From Maribacter aquivivus (lineage in GTDB: Bacteria; Bacteroidota; Bacteroidia; Flavobacteriales; Flavobacteriaceae), in contig NZ_FQZX01000001.1 of the NCBI RefSeq assembly GCF_900142175.1, positions 558,001-622,000 on the forward strand: DNA of 64,000 nucleotides. The letters are read 5' to 3'. Below are positions 48,222-59,054 of this stretch, one piece after another. The notes below the pieces were generated by a model that was not told the origin of the DNA, did not search any database, and worked only from the letters and a program-made list of their open reading frames with translations. The position numbers were made by a program, and so were the translations under genes. Position 1 is the stretch's first letter. The number at the start of each line of letters is the position of its first letter.

Positions 48222-51200
48222 TTAATGTTTTTCAATAAACAATTTAGTGTTCACCTCGTCAAAAGCAATTTCTACACCTTTGTCCAATTTTTCTACAAAA
48301 TTTAACTCCGCCGTTAAAGTCTCTGTTTTAATATACTCTACATTATTTTTTACAGCAACTTCAACAAAACCGTCTTTTAATACTTCAATTGCAATTTTAT
48401 CTGTAACCTCAAAACCAGAATCTTTTCTAATATTCTGAATTCTGTTGACCAACTCTCTTGCAATTCCTTCATTTCTCAACTCTTCATTAATTGTTACATC
48501 TAAGGCAACAGTTAATTTACCAGAGGTCGCTACCATCCAACCTTCAATATCTTGAGAAGAGATTTCTACATCCTGTAACTGTAAAGTAATACTTTTATTT
48601 TCTAATTGGATTGTTAATTCGCCATCCTGCTCAATTTTTTGGATGTCATTCTGATCAAAACCATTGACAACTTGAGCAATTTGCTTCATTTCTTTACCGA
48701 ATTTTGGACCTAACGTCTTGAAATTAGGCTTAATACGTTTTACTAATATTCCTGATGCATCATCTAGCAGTTGAATTTCCTTAACGTTAACTTCAGATTT
48801 TATTAATTCTGACACTGCTTCAATTTCTTCCCTGTCTTTATTATCCAATACAGGAATCATTATTTTCTGCAACGGCTGACGCACTTTTATCTTTTCTTTC
48901 TGACGAATTGATAACACCAAAGAAGAAATAATTTGCGCTTTCTGCATTTTAACTTCTAAACTCTTATCAATAAGTGACTCATCTGCAACTGGAAAATCTG
49001 CCAAATGCACACTTTCAAAACCATCTTTTACGGTAGCTTTATTCAAATCTAAATACAATTGATCCATAAAAAATGGTGCAATTGGTGCTGATAATTTTGC
49101 AACAATATCTAAACATGTGTATAAAGTTTGGTATGCCGCAATTTTATCTTGAGCATATTCTCCTTTCCAGAAACGTCTTCTACACAAACGAACATACCAG
49201 TTACTTAGATTCTCTTGAACAAAATCTGATATAGCTCTTGCAGCACGTGTTGGTTCATACTCGTCATAAGCCGTGTCTACAGTTTTAATCAATGAATTTA
49301 ATTCTGATAAAATCCAACGGTCTATCTCTGTACGTTCAGTCATCGGTACATCTGCTTCGGCATAAGTAAACTTATCTAAATTAGCATACAAGCTAAAAAA
49401 GGAATAGGTATTATATAAGGTGCCAAAGAACTTACGCTTTACCTCAGCGATACCTTCAGTATCGAACTTCAGGTTATCCCAAGGGTTGGCATTACTAATC
49501 ATATACCACCTTGTAGCATCTGCACCATGCTCATTCATAGTTTCAAAAGGATCTACAGCATTACCTAATCGCTTAGACATTTTCTTACCTTCTTTATCAA
49601 GAACAAGTCCGTTAGAAACAACATTTTTATACGCAACTGAATCGAATACCATAGTTGCAATTGCATGCAAGGTATAGAACCAACCTCGTGTTTGATCAAC
49701 ACCTTCTGCTATAAAATCTGCAGGAAATGTCTTTCCTTCATCTATCAACTCTTTATTTTCAAATGGGTAATGCCACTGGGCGTAAGGCATAGAACCACTA
49801 TCAAACCAAACATCGATTAGATCACTTTCACGCTTCATTGGTTTGCCAGATGAAGACACTAATGCAATCTGATCAACAATATTCTTATGTAAATCTATTT
49901 TATCGTAGTTCGCATCAGACATATCATCAACTACAAAATCTGCATAGATATCTTTTTCTAATACCCCCGCTTCAACTGCTTTGGCCATTTCTGACTTTAG
50001 CTCTGCTACAGATCCTATTATTATTTCTTCCTTACCATCTTCTGTTCTCCAAATTGGTAATGGAATACCCCAATAACGTGATCTAGAAAGATTCCAGTCA
50101 TTTGCATTCGCCAACCAATTACCAAATCTACCTTCACCAGTTGCTTTTGGCTTCCAGTTAATAGTTTGGTTCAATTCAAACATTCTATCTTTTACATCGG
50201 TCACTTTAATGAACCAAGAATCTAATGGGTAATATAATATTGGTTTATCTGTACGCCAGCAGTTTGGGTAACTGTGCACATACTTTTCTACCTTAAAGGC
50301 TTTATTTTCTTCTTTCAGCTTAATGGCAATTTCAACATCTATAGAACGTTCTGGCGCTTCACCATCTTCATAATATTCGTTCTTAACATACTTACCACCC
50401 AATTCTTTTAACTCTGGCCTAAACCTACCTTGCAAGTCAACTAAAGGAACCAAGTTTGCATTTTCATCTAATACTAACATTGGTGGTATTTCTGGCACCG
50501 CCTGCTTTGCAACAAGGGCATCATCTGCACCAAAAGTAGGTGCGGTATGTACGATACCTGTACCATCTTCGGTAGTCACAAAATCACCTGCAATTATTCT
50601 GAAAGCATTTTCCGCATTTTCATAAGGAAGTACATAATCCATTAACTGCTCATAACGAACACCTAATAAATCTTTTCCCTTAAACTCTTTTACAACATAG
50701 AAAGGAATTTTTTTGTCACCAGACTTGTATTCTAATAACTCAGCCTTCTCTGATACTTCTTTGAACTTACCTGAGAATTGTTTGCCTACCAAATTCTTGG
50801 CAAGTACAACATTCATAGGCTCAAAAGTGTATTGATTGTAAGATTCAACTAATACATAATCAATTTTAGAACCTACAGTCAATGCTGTATTCGAAGGTAA
50901 TGTCCAAGGGGTAGTTGTCCAAGCTAAAAAGTAAACTGTGCCTTCGTTCTGTAAGAAATCTGGCAATGTTTCTTCTACAGCTTTAAACTGAGCTGTTACC
51001 GTAGTATCAGTCACATCCTGGTAGGTACCTGGCTGATTTAGCTCATGAGAGCTTAACCCAGTTCCTGCTTTTGGTGAATATGGCTGTATGGTATAACCCT
51101 TATATATTAAATCCTTTGAATATATCTGTTTTAACAACCACCAAACAGTTTCCATGTATTTGGACTTATAGGTAATGTACGGATCCTCCATATCTACCCA

Positions 51201-51620
51201 ATACCCAACTTGTTTGGTCATCGAATTCCAAACATCGGTATATCTCATTACCGCTTTTTTACAAGCAGCATTATATTCTTCTACAGAAATTTTAACTCCG
51301 ATATCCTCTTTCGTAATACCCAGTTCTTTCTCAACACCTAATTCAATAGGAAGACCATGAGTGTCCCATCCAGCCTTACGCTTTACTTGAAAACCTTTCA
51401 TGGTTTTATACCTTGGGAAGATATCTTTAATGGTTCTAGCCATTACATGATGAATACCCGGCATACCGTTTGCCGATGGCGGACCTTCATAGAATACATA
51501 ACTATCTTTACCCTCACGAGTAGATATACTTTTTTCAAAAATGGCATTCTTTGACCAGTAGTCAAGTATTTCTTCTGCGACCTTTGGTAAATTCAATCCT
51601 TGATATTCTGTGAACTTCAT
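48222..51620 (-). CDS. ileS: Isoleucyl-tRNA synthetase, type 2, with GIHH signature
   Basis: The 1132-residue length and sequence fit the eukaryote-like IleRS2 class. The start PPSANGMPGIHHVMARTIKD corresponds to PPxANG-xx-HxGH, but the class-I signature reads G55-I-H-H58 instead of HxGH. The second signature KMSKRLGN is intact, as are the editing-domain block GTGIVHTAPTFGADD and the tRNA-binding WYVRLCRRRFW region. In IleRS2 this GxHH swap is reported to go with hyper-resistance to mupirocin. It is the only ileS in the window. The DksA-like gene follows 3 bases downstream. Confidence 0.98.
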   Translation of the reverse strand: MKFTEYQGLNLPKVAEEILDYWSKNAIFEKSISTREGKDSYVFYEGPPSANGMPGIHHVMARTIKDIFPRYKTMKGFQVKRKAGWDTHGLPIELGVEKELGITKEDIGVKISVEEYNAACKKAVMRYTDVWNSMTKQVGYWVDMEDPYITYKSKYMETVWWLLKQIYSKDLIYKGYTIQPYSPKAGTGLSSHELNQPGTYQDVTDTTVTAQFKAVEETLPDFLQNEGTVYFLAWTTTPWTLPSNTALTVGSKIDYVLVESYNQYTFEPMNVVLAKNLVGKQFSGKFKEVSEKAELLEYKSGDKKIPFYVVKEFKGKDLLGVRYEQLMDYVLPYENAENAFRIIAGDFVTTEDGTGIVHTAPTFGADDALVAKQAVPEIPPMLVLDENANLVPLVDLQGRFRPELKELGGKYVKNEYYEDGEAPERSIDVEIAIKLKEENKAFKVEKYVHSYPNCWRTDKPILYYPLDSWFIKVTDVKDRMFELNQTINWKPKATGEGRFGNWLANANDWNLSRSRYWGIPLPIWRTEDGKEEIIIGSVAELKSEMAKAVEAGVLEKDIYADFVVDDMSDANYDKIDLHKNIVDQIALVSSSGKPMKRESDLIDVWFDSGSMPYAQWHYPFENKELIDEGKTFPADFIAEGVDQTRGWFYTLHAIATMVFDSVAYKNVVSNGLVLDKEGKKMSKRLGNAVDPFETMNEHGADATRWYMISNANPWDNLKFDTEGIAEVKRKFFGTLYNTYSFFSLYANLDKFTYAEADVPMTERTEIDRWILSELNSLIKTVDTAYDEYEPTRAARAISDFVQENLSNWYVRLCRRRFWKGEYAQDKIAAYQTLYTCLDIVAKLSAPIAPFFMDQLYLDLNKATVKDGFESVHLADFPVADESLIDKSLEVKMQKAQIISSLVLSIRQKEKIKVRQPLQKIMIPVLDNKDREEIEAVSELIKSEVNVKEIQLLDDASGILVKRIKPNFKTLGPKFGKEMKQIAQVVNGFDQNDIQKIEQDGELTIQLENKSITLQLQDVEISSQDIEGWMVATSGKLTVALDVTINEELRNEGIARELVNRIQNIRKDSGFEVTDKIAIEVLKDGFVEVAVKNNVEYIKTETLTAELNFVEKLDKGVEIAFDEVNTKLFIEKH

Positions 51621-51807
51621 ACAAAATGCTTATAGTACTGGGTTTAAAAGGCTGCAAAATTATAAAATTTTGATCAAAAAGGAGTGTATTGAGTGTACTG
51701 AAATACCTATAAACCATGTATTAATGTATTTATTTGGGTCTAAAACATCCAAAAGTTAAATTTCTACGTATATTACCACGAACAATTAACCATTTAAGTT
51801 TACACAA

Positions 51808-52257
51808 ATGAAAAAAGTAATTTTAGGATCATTAGCAATTTTAGCACTTAGTTTATCTGTTTCTTGTAGAGATGCAGCTGATAAAGCTAAAGCAGCAACA
51901 GATGAAGCAGGAGCTGCATTAGAAAATGCTGGTGACGATTTAAAAGAAGCTGGCGAAGGTGCAATCGACGCTGCCAAAGAAGCAGGACAAGAAGGTATGG
52001 ATGCTGCTAAAGAAGCTGGCGAAGGCGCAATGGATGCTGCTGGTGATGCTGCTGATTCAGTAAAAGAAGCTGGTCAAGAAGGTATTGATGCTGCTAAGAA
52101 AGCTGGTGAAGATACTATGGATGCCGCTAAAAAAGCAGGTCAAGATGGTGTTGATGCTGCAAAAGAAGCTGGTAATAACGTAAAAGATGCTGCTAATGAT
52201 GCAGCTGACAAAGCAGCTCAAAAAGCTGAAGATGTAAAAAATGCGGTTAAACACTAA
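51808..52257 (+). CDS. LEA-like hendecad-repeat lipoprotein
   Basis: The 149-residue protein has a lipoprotein signal ending SVSC (Cys20). The mature part is built of 11-residue units of the form AGQEGMDAAKE, five or more of them, with one 18-residue variant in the middle. It has no Trp, Tyr, Phe or Pro after the signal and would form a highly charged amphipathic helix. This is the pattern of group-3 late-embryogenesis-abundant and YtxH-like stress proteins. I infer a desiccation, salt or freezing role at the membrane. It is monocistronic and has a clear terminator. Confidence 0.85.
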   Translation: MKKVILGSLAILALSLSVSCRDAADKAKAATDEAGAALENAGDDLKEAGEGAIDAAKEAGQEGMDAAKEAGEGAMDAAGDAADSVKEAGQEGIDAAKKAGEDTMDAAKKAGQDGVDAAKEAGNNVKDAANDAADKAAQKAEDVKNAVKH

Positions 52258-52281
52258 CAATAACCATTTTTTTATAATTTT

Positions 52282-52308
52282 AAAAGACCCGTTAATACCG
52301 GGTCTTTT
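52282..52308 (+). terminator. Terminator of the LEA-like lipoprotein gene
   Basis: A 10-bp stem (AAAAGACCCG with CGGGTCTTTT) with a 7-base loop is followed by more T on the plus strand. It lies 24 bases after the stop. It may also serve the convergent TonB receptor, which ends at 52314. Confidence 0.88.
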
Positions 52309-52313
52309 TTCAT

Positions 52314-54725
52314 TTAAAAATGATACCCAACACCAAGAATAATATTTAACCCTGGCGCAACTATACCAGACGAATATGTTCTATACCGTTGATCAGTTAA
52401 ATTCTCTAAACTAGCGGTTACCTTAAACCTGTTGGTTACATCATATTGAGAACGAAAATTTAAAGTATACCAAGATGGTGCAAACGGATTTCCGTTTTCA
52501 TCTGTTGCATAAATATACTCTTTAGACTGTTCTGAAACTGCAAGATCATCATACGCTATTTCTCCATTATAATTCAAGAACAAATCTGTTCGTAGTCTTT
52601 GATTTTTCCATACAATGTGGAAATCCCCAAAAGTAGGTGCTGCATGACGTGCGGGAGTTTCAGAACCATCATCTTCCTCTTCCACACCTTCCGTAAACGT
52701 TATGTTAGAAGATAAAGACCATTGTTCTGTCAAATAGGCTTCCAATCCAAATTCAAAACCATACACATAAGCTTTAGCGGCATTTTGAATTGCCTGCACA
52801 TTACTTAACTCGCCACCATATTCAATTTCAGAAACTCCATTATAACTAAAATCTCTACGCACCAAAGCGTCTACTAAATACGTGTAATATGCAGCACCCT
52901 TCAATATGATCTTATCATTGATATTTCGCTGAATACCTATTTCGGCATTATACGCATACTCTGGCTCTAAATCAGGATTTGGCACGACCACCGACCCTGG
53001 TTCAGAATCAAAAATTTTACCGACATCATCTATATTTGGAGCTCTAAACCCTGTGGAACCATTTAAAGTAAGTTGAAGATTCGCTCTAGGGAACCAACTA
53101 AAACCTATACTTCCCGTTAATGCCCCTGTACTTAAATCTGCGGTTTCAAACGGAAATTCAAAAAAAGTATCATCAAATACAACATCTACCCATACATGGC
53201 TATATCGTAACCCGGACATAATCGTGAAATTTGGTTTGGCTTTATATTCGCCATTTACATACCCAGCTAAGCTTTGCCAAGTTGAACCATCTGGGTAGCG
53301 TGAGGCAGCATCGGTTTTTTCGTCAGTACTAATATTTAAATCAAAACCATTTGATCTTACTTTATTATATATATACTCGGTACCATAATACAGCCTAAAA
53401 TCTCCAATCTTTTTATTCTCAAGGTCAATATTAAAGTTTACTGCATCTACTTTTTCTTTGGTTGTGTTTCTTATCGCATCTTGAAAATCTCTATTAATTC
53501 TACTTTCTTCAAAATGCTGATATGCCAACCCTAGTTTTAAACCATCATATACTTTTCCGTTTCCTTTTTTCTGTACTTGCGCATTCCCCATAAACCACTT
53601 CTGTGGCCCGTAGTACCATTCTGCAGAACGCAAGCCTAAACCATCACTTGTAGGTCTAATTAAACGATCATATCTAGAATAATTAGATGTTTCGGTGTAA
53701 TAGGCTCCTAAATTCAAATCCCATTTTGCATTGGGTTTAAACAGAAATTTTTGCATGAAATTTATCTGATCATAACCTGTGGGAACTTGTTTCTTTGGAG
53801 AATCATTTTCTACCAACTCATCAATACCGTTTACTGTTTTTACGTATGTATTTCTTAAATATGAATCTGGTCCATGAGAACCCATTCTTAAATCTTGAAA
53901 ATTATTATACGACATACTGGTAAGTGAAGACCATGTTTTTTTACCTAGGTTAATATCTGCATGTACCGTATTCTCCATATTAGCAGATGCAAATCTATAA
54001 TTGGCATTACCGTGTACCAAAAGGCTATCATTCTGCGATAACATAGGTTTTTTAGTGTAAAAGTTCATAACACCACCTATTGCATCACTACCATATATAA
54101 CCGAACCCGGACCGAAAATAACCTCCGTATTCTTAATAGTGAAGGGATCAACAGATATCACATTTTGCACATTACCACCTCTAAATATGGCGTTGTTCAT
54201 TCTTACCCCATCAACAGATAGTAGCAATCTATTTGTTGCAAAACCACGGATCATAGGGCTACCACCACCCATTTGGCTTTTTTGCACGAATACTTTACCG
54301 CTATTTTGAAGTAAATCTGCAGCAGTTTGTGGTGCAGAAAAAGCAATCGACCTTGCATCTAAAGAAATTATTCTATTGGGTATGTCTCTTTTTTGCTGCT
54401 CCCATTTAGAAACGGACATAACCACTTCATCTAATTGCTGAGCCTTCATAATCAAATAAGCGCTATTACCTTGTCTTTGCAATTGCAGCTTAGTGGTTTT
54501 AAATTCTTGATAACCAATATGCTTTAGTGTGATGCGCTCTTTACTGGTAAATACAGAAGCATTAAACACCCCATCGAAGTTAGATAGCGCAATCTTCGAT
54601 TTATCTTTATTGTATACGGCCACATTGGAAATCTCTTCACCACTATCGGCATCTAGCACGATAATTTCTTGAGCATTACCAAAACAACAACATAAAAAAA
54701 GTGCTATAAATAGATATTTATACAT
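52314..54725 (-). CDS. TonB-dependent haem/haemoglobin-type receptor
   Basis: Starting at MYKYLFIAL (54725) the protein has 803 residues and a signal ending FGNAQ. A short CarboxypepD_reg-like domain (about 18-95) precedes the plug MIRGFATNRLLLSVDGVRMNN and VIFGPGSVIYGSDAIGGVM, which is typical of haem/haemoglobin receptors. The barrel carries FRAP (in GFRAPNIDD) and NPDL (in VPNPDLEPE), but no His between them. The start overlaps the recO stop by 8 bases. Iron or haem uptake is the likely role. Confidence 0.9.
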   Translation of the reverse strand: MYKYLFIALFLCCCFGNAQEIIVLDADSGEEISNVAVYNKDKSKIALSNFDGVFNASVFTSKERITLKHIGYQEFKTTKLQLQRQGNSAYLIMKAQQLDEVVMSVSKWEQQKRDIPNRIISLDARSIAFSAPQTAADLLQNSGKVFVQKSQMGGGSPMIRGFATNRLLLSVDGVRMNNAIFRGGNVQNVISVDPFTIKNTEVIFGPGSVIYGSDAIGGVMNFYTKKPMLSQNDSLLVHGNANYRFASANMENTVHADINLGKKTWSSLTSMSYNNFQDLRMGSHGPDSYLRNTYVKTVNGIDELVENDSPKKQVPTGYDQINFMQKFLFKPNAKWDLNLGAYYTETSNYSRYDRLIRPTSDGLGLRSAEWYYGPQKWFMGNAQVQKKGNGKVYDGLKLGLAYQHFEESRINRDFQDAIRNTTKEKVDAVNFNIDLENKKIGDFRLYYGTEYIYNKVRSNGFDLNISTDEKTDAASRYPDGSTWQSLAGYVNGEYKAKPNFTIMSGLRYSHVWVDVVFDDTFFEFPFETADLSTGALTGSIGFSWFPRANLQLTLNGSTGFRAPNIDDVGKIFDSEPGSVVVPNPDLEPEYAYNAEIGIQRNINDKIILKGAAYYTYLVDALVRRDFSYNGVSEIEYGGELSNVQAIQNAAKAYVYGFEFGLEAYLTEQWSLSSNITFTEGVEEEDDGSETPARHAAPTFGDFHIVWKNQRLRTDLFLNYNGEIAYDDLAVSEQSKEYIYATDENGNPFAPSWYTLNFRSQYDVTNRFKVTASLENLTDQRYRTYSSGIVAPGLNIILGVGYHF

Positions 54726-55446
54726 ATGTATTAAAAACATCATTTAAAACGGCAAGCGACTTTGGTTTTCTAAATCCTTGTAAATGCAATTCAAAATAAA
54801 GGATTAAAGACTTCAGTAATTCTTGGCGATTATTTTTTTTCATCTTCACGGTATGCATTGCATCAAAATTTGTGCCCAATAAGGTCTTGAAATAATAAAT
54901 ATTCTCTCCTCTTAACATTGGGTTCAACGATTCAACAGCAGCAAACTCCCCTTCTAACAAATCAAAATAGGGCTTATCTATCTGATATACATCTGGATAA
55001 AAACCTAAAAAGCGTGTCAATGACAACATAAAATAGAGATGAAAATTAGCCACATCTTTATGCATATCTAGCCATTGTAATGAAGCTTCTAGAAACTGGA
55101 ACAAATCTTCATTTCTCTCTTCTTCTCGTATGCTATTGCCCAACAACTCTGCTAAAAACAAGGTCATTGCATTTTTAGCCATGTCTGCATATAAAGTTTG
55201 ATAGTGATAAAAAACTTTTGCTTCTTTCAGTGTCTCTAATGTGCCTTTGTTCTTATGGTTTGCAACAATCTCTAATTGAGTTAAGGGCTGAAAATAAGCG
55301 GTTTTTAATTTACCTTTCTTTGAAGATAACACTCCTCTCAATAAATACGATTTAATTCCGTCTGATGCTGTAAAGGCTTTAACAATAAGACTTGTATCGC
55401 CATATTTAATTGCAGAAAATATTATAGCCTTTGTGGTTACCTGCAT
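54718..55446 (-). CDS. recO: DNA repair protein RecO
   Basis: RecO acts with RecR to load RecA on SSB-coated DNA in gap repair. The 242-residue protein has an N-terminal OB fold (TTKAIIFSAIKYGDTSLIVKAFT, SYLLRGVLSSKKGKLK) and an all-helical C-terminal part. No zinc-finger Cys set is visible, as in many RecO proteins. It is coupled to the TonB receptor by an 8-base overlap. Confidence 0.94.
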   Translation of the reverse strand: MQVTTKAIIFSAIKYGDTSLIVKAFTASDGIKSYLLRGVLSSKKGKLKTAYFQPLTQLEIVANHKNKGTLETLKEAKVFYHYQTLYADMAKNAMTLFLAELLGNSIREEERNEDLFQFLEASLQWLDMHKDVANFHLYFMLSLTRFLGFYPDVYQIDKPYFDLLEGEFAAVESLNPMLRGENIYYFKTLLGTNFDAMHTVKMKKNNRQELLKSLILYFELHLQGFRKPKSLAVLNDVFNTYV

Positions 55447-55508
55447 ATTAGAACATCTATTTCAACAAAGATAGTTGATTGAAGCTTGGTGACAACCTTG
55501 CATAAAAA

Positions 55509-55540
55509 AATGCGAGACCCTAAAAATAGCGTCTCGCATT
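55509..55540 (-). terminator. Terminator of gdhA
   Basis: A 10-bp stem (AATGCGAGAC with its complement at 55531-55540) and a 12-base loop are followed on the minus strand by a T-run. It begins 27 bases after the gdhA stop. Confidence 0.85.
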
Positions 55541-55567
55541 ATATGTTTATTATGGTAAACTTAAGTT

Positions 55568-56929
<1,362 letters not shown>

Positions 56930-57013
56930 TTAAATTATTGATTTCAAAGTATAACGTCAAAATTATGCTATTTGTGTAATTTGATAGCTTATTTTTTTAA
57001 AAATCGATAAAAA

Positions 57014-57031
57014 TTGTTGTTTTGACAACAA
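57014..57031. promoter_or_regulatory. Inverted repeat TTGTTG-N6-CAACAA upstream of gdhA
   Basis: Perfect 6-base arms flank a 6-base centre in the 160-base gap between gdhA and the cystathionine gene. The position, about 105-120 bases before the gdhA start, suits an upstream regulator site. It is too weak to be a terminator for the upstream gene. Confidence 0.3.
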
Positions 57032-57071
57032 ACTACCTATTCTTGCTACATTTAATTTAACATTTGGTCAA

Positions 57072-58226
57072 TTATTCTATCGCTTGTTCTAAATCTGCTA
57101 TTAAATCATCAACATCCTCTATACCAACACTTAATCTAATCAACGAATCAACCACTCCGCTTCTAAGTCGCTCTTCTTTCGGAATACTTGCATGTGTCAT
57201 ACTTGCAGGGTGACCGGCTAAACTTTCTACGCCTCCTAAAGACTCTGCCAATGTAAATACCCGTAGCTTTTCTACAATCTTTATGGCATCGTCATAACTA
57301 CCGCCTTTGGGTACAAATGAAATCATACCTCCAAAATCTTTCATCTGCTCTTTTGCGATATGATGATTAGGATGGTCTTTAAAACCTGGCCAGTAGACTT
57401 TTTCGATTTTAGGATTGCTTTTAAGGTATTCTGCAATCGCCCTACCATTTTCACAATGGCGTTGCATACGTACGTGCAGTGTTTTTATTCCTCTCAAGAC
57501 CAAAAAACTATCCATAGGTCCACAAACGGCACCACTGGCATTTTGTATAAAATAAAGTTTATCGGCTAATTCTTTGTCTTTCACTACTAACGCTCCTACA
57601 ACCGTATCGCTATGACCACCAAGATATTTGGTTGCTGAATGCATTACAATATCTGCCCCCAGTTCTAACGGTAATTGCAAATAAGGGGTAGCAAAAGTAT
57701 TATCTACTGCTAACATTATATCTGTACCTTTAGTTAAGGCAGCTACTGCTTTTATATCTATAATATTCATCATTGGGTTGGTAGGCGTTTCTACCCAAAT
57801 CAGCTTTGTTTTAGAATTGATTTTATCACGTACAGCATCAGCACCTTGCATACCTACAAAATGAAAAACGACACCAAACTTTTCAAATATCTTTTTGAAT
57901 ATTCTATAAGTCCCTCCATAAAGGTCATCTGTTGAAATTACTTCATCACCTGGAGCCAATAGTTTAATAACAGCATCAATAGCAGCAAGACCACTACCAA
58001 AGGCTAAACCAAATTCACCACCTTCTATGCTTGCCAATGAATTTTCTAAAGCTGTTCTTGTTGGGTTGGCACTTCTAGAATATTGATAACCTTTATGACC
58101 ACCAGGTGTAGTTTGGGCATACGTTGATGTTTGATATATAGGCGGCATAACAGCACCATACGCTTCATCTGGTTGTTGACCACCATGTATGGTTTTCGTA
58201 TTAAACTTTAGATTTTTAGAAGCCAT
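57072..58226 (-). CDS. Cystathionine gamma-synthase / gamma-lyase-type PLP enzyme
   Basis: The 384-residue protein belongs to the Cys/Met-metabolism PLP family. The PLP Lys is in MHSATKYLGGHSD; other blocks are YQYSRSANPTRTALE, GDEVISTDDLYGGTYR, WVETPTNPMM and SLGGVESLAGHPASMTH. The ESLGGVESL stretch fits either gamma-synthase (MetB) or gamma-lyase, so I give no symbol. I chose the ATG at 58226 (MASKNLKF) over a TTG at 58247. It is divergent from the DUF3298 lipoprotein. Confidence 0.95.
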   Translation of the reverse strand: MASKNLKFNTKTIHGGQQPDEAYGAVMPPIYQTSTYAQTTPGGHKGYQYSRSANPTRTALENSLASIEGGEFGLAFGSGLAAIDAVIKLLAPGDEVISTDDLYGGTYRIFKKIFEKFGVVFHFVGMQGADAVRDKINSKTKLIWVETPTNPMMNIIDIKAVAALTKGTDIMLAVDNTFATPYLQLPLELGADIVMHSATKYLGGHSDTVVGALVVKDKELADKLYFIQNASGAVCGPMDSFLVLRGIKTLHVRMQRHCENGRAIAEYLKSNPKIEKVYWPGFKDHPNHHIAKEQMKDFGGMISFVPKGGSYDDAIKIVEKLRVFTLAESLGGVESLAGHPASMTHASIPKEERLRSGVVDSLIRLSVGIEDVDDLIADLEQAIE

Positions 58227-58256
58227 ATTCAAGTATTTATAACACAAATGTATTGT

Positions 58257-58264
58257 TATCTTTC
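58257..58264 (+). promoter_or_regulatory. Possible -7 element (TATCTTTC) for the DUF3298 lipoprotein
   Basis: It matches TAnnTTTG at all but the last base and is followed by CGGGG. It would start a transcript near 58271, about 40 bases before the preferred ATG at 58311. No -33 box is seen. Confidence 0.25.
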
Positions 58265-58310
58265 GGGGAATACAATGAAGCTGTATTTTTACATTAAATC
58301 TAATCTCTCC

Positions 58311-59054
58311 ATGAAATCTAAGCTTACCTGCCTACTCATTTGCTTTTTATTTATTGCCTGTAATAATAAGGATACCCTTTCTTTTGAACCATTGACAATC
58401 GCTACTGATTCTTGTGAGAATTGCACCTCTGTTCGCATAGAAATACCTGAAGCAACCGGCAAAACAAAATTAAGTAAGACCATTAACGCTGCCTTAGAAG
58501 GTGAAATCATTGCTTTATTGAATTTTGATGAGGAGAGTAATGCACAAAACCTTGAAGAAGCCAAAGAAGCTTTTTTATATGATTATGAAGAACTCAACGG
58601 GAAATTCCCTGAAGAATCTATGCCTTGGGAAGCAACTATTGAAGGAAACATTGCTTTCGAAAACGAAAATATTATTACAATTAAATTAGAATCTTACATC
58701 TATACCGGTGGAGCACATGGTTATGGCACCAACCGGTTTTTAAATTTTGATAAAATTAGTGGCAAAGAGTTATATCAAGAAGATTTATTCAACAATTTAG
58801 ATGAATTTAAAACCTATGCCGAGACACTTTTTAGACAGCAAGAAAACATACCTGCAGAAGGCTCAATAAACAATACTGGTTTCATGTTCGAAACTGAGAA
58901 TTTCTATTTGCCTGACAATTTAGGATATACCGAAACCGGACTCCTACTTTTCTATGAACCCTATGAAATAGCATCTTTTGCAGATGGCCCAATTACGCTA
59001 ACCATACCTTACCTGGAAGCAAATAGTTTTTTAAAGTACCCGAAAAAACCTTAA
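58311..59054 (+). CDS. DUF3298/DUF4163 family lipoprotein
   Basis: From the ATG at 58311 the protein has 247 residues with a compact lipoprotein signal ending LFIAC. Upstream in-frame ATGs at 58248 and 58275 would spoil the signal. An N-terminal DUF4163-like half (IRIEIPEATGKTKLSKTINAAL) is followed by the DUF3298 core (YIYTGGAHGYGTNRFLNFD, SGKELYQEDLF, LLLFYEPYEIASFADGPITLTIPY). The family is related to the RsiV anti-sigma ectodomain that binds lysozyme, so a lysozyme-sensing or inhibiting role is possible. Its stop nests with that of the convergent DinB gene. Confidence 0.88.
   Translation: MKSKLTCLLICFLFIACNNKDTLSFEPLTIATDSCENCTSVRIEIPEATGKTKLSKTINAALEGEIIALLNFDEESNAQNLEEAKEAFLYDYEELNGKFPEESMPWEATIEGNIAFENENIITIKLESYIYTGGAHGYGTNRFLNFDKISGKELYQEDLFNNLDEFKTYAETLFRQQENIPAEGSINNTGFMFETENFYLPDNLGYTETGLLLFYEPYEIASFADGPITLTIPYLEANSFLKYPKKP

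Noticed and set aside
49420..50086. Plus-strand frames of 82-85 residues inside ileS
   Set aside because: They are antisense shadows of a long conserved gene; the translated sequences are low in charged residues and show no motif.
52057..52260. A 67-residue frame antisense to the LEA-like gene
   Set aside because: It is a product of the repeated Ala/Lys/Asp codons read backwards, giving a Phe/Ser-rich sequence with no family features.
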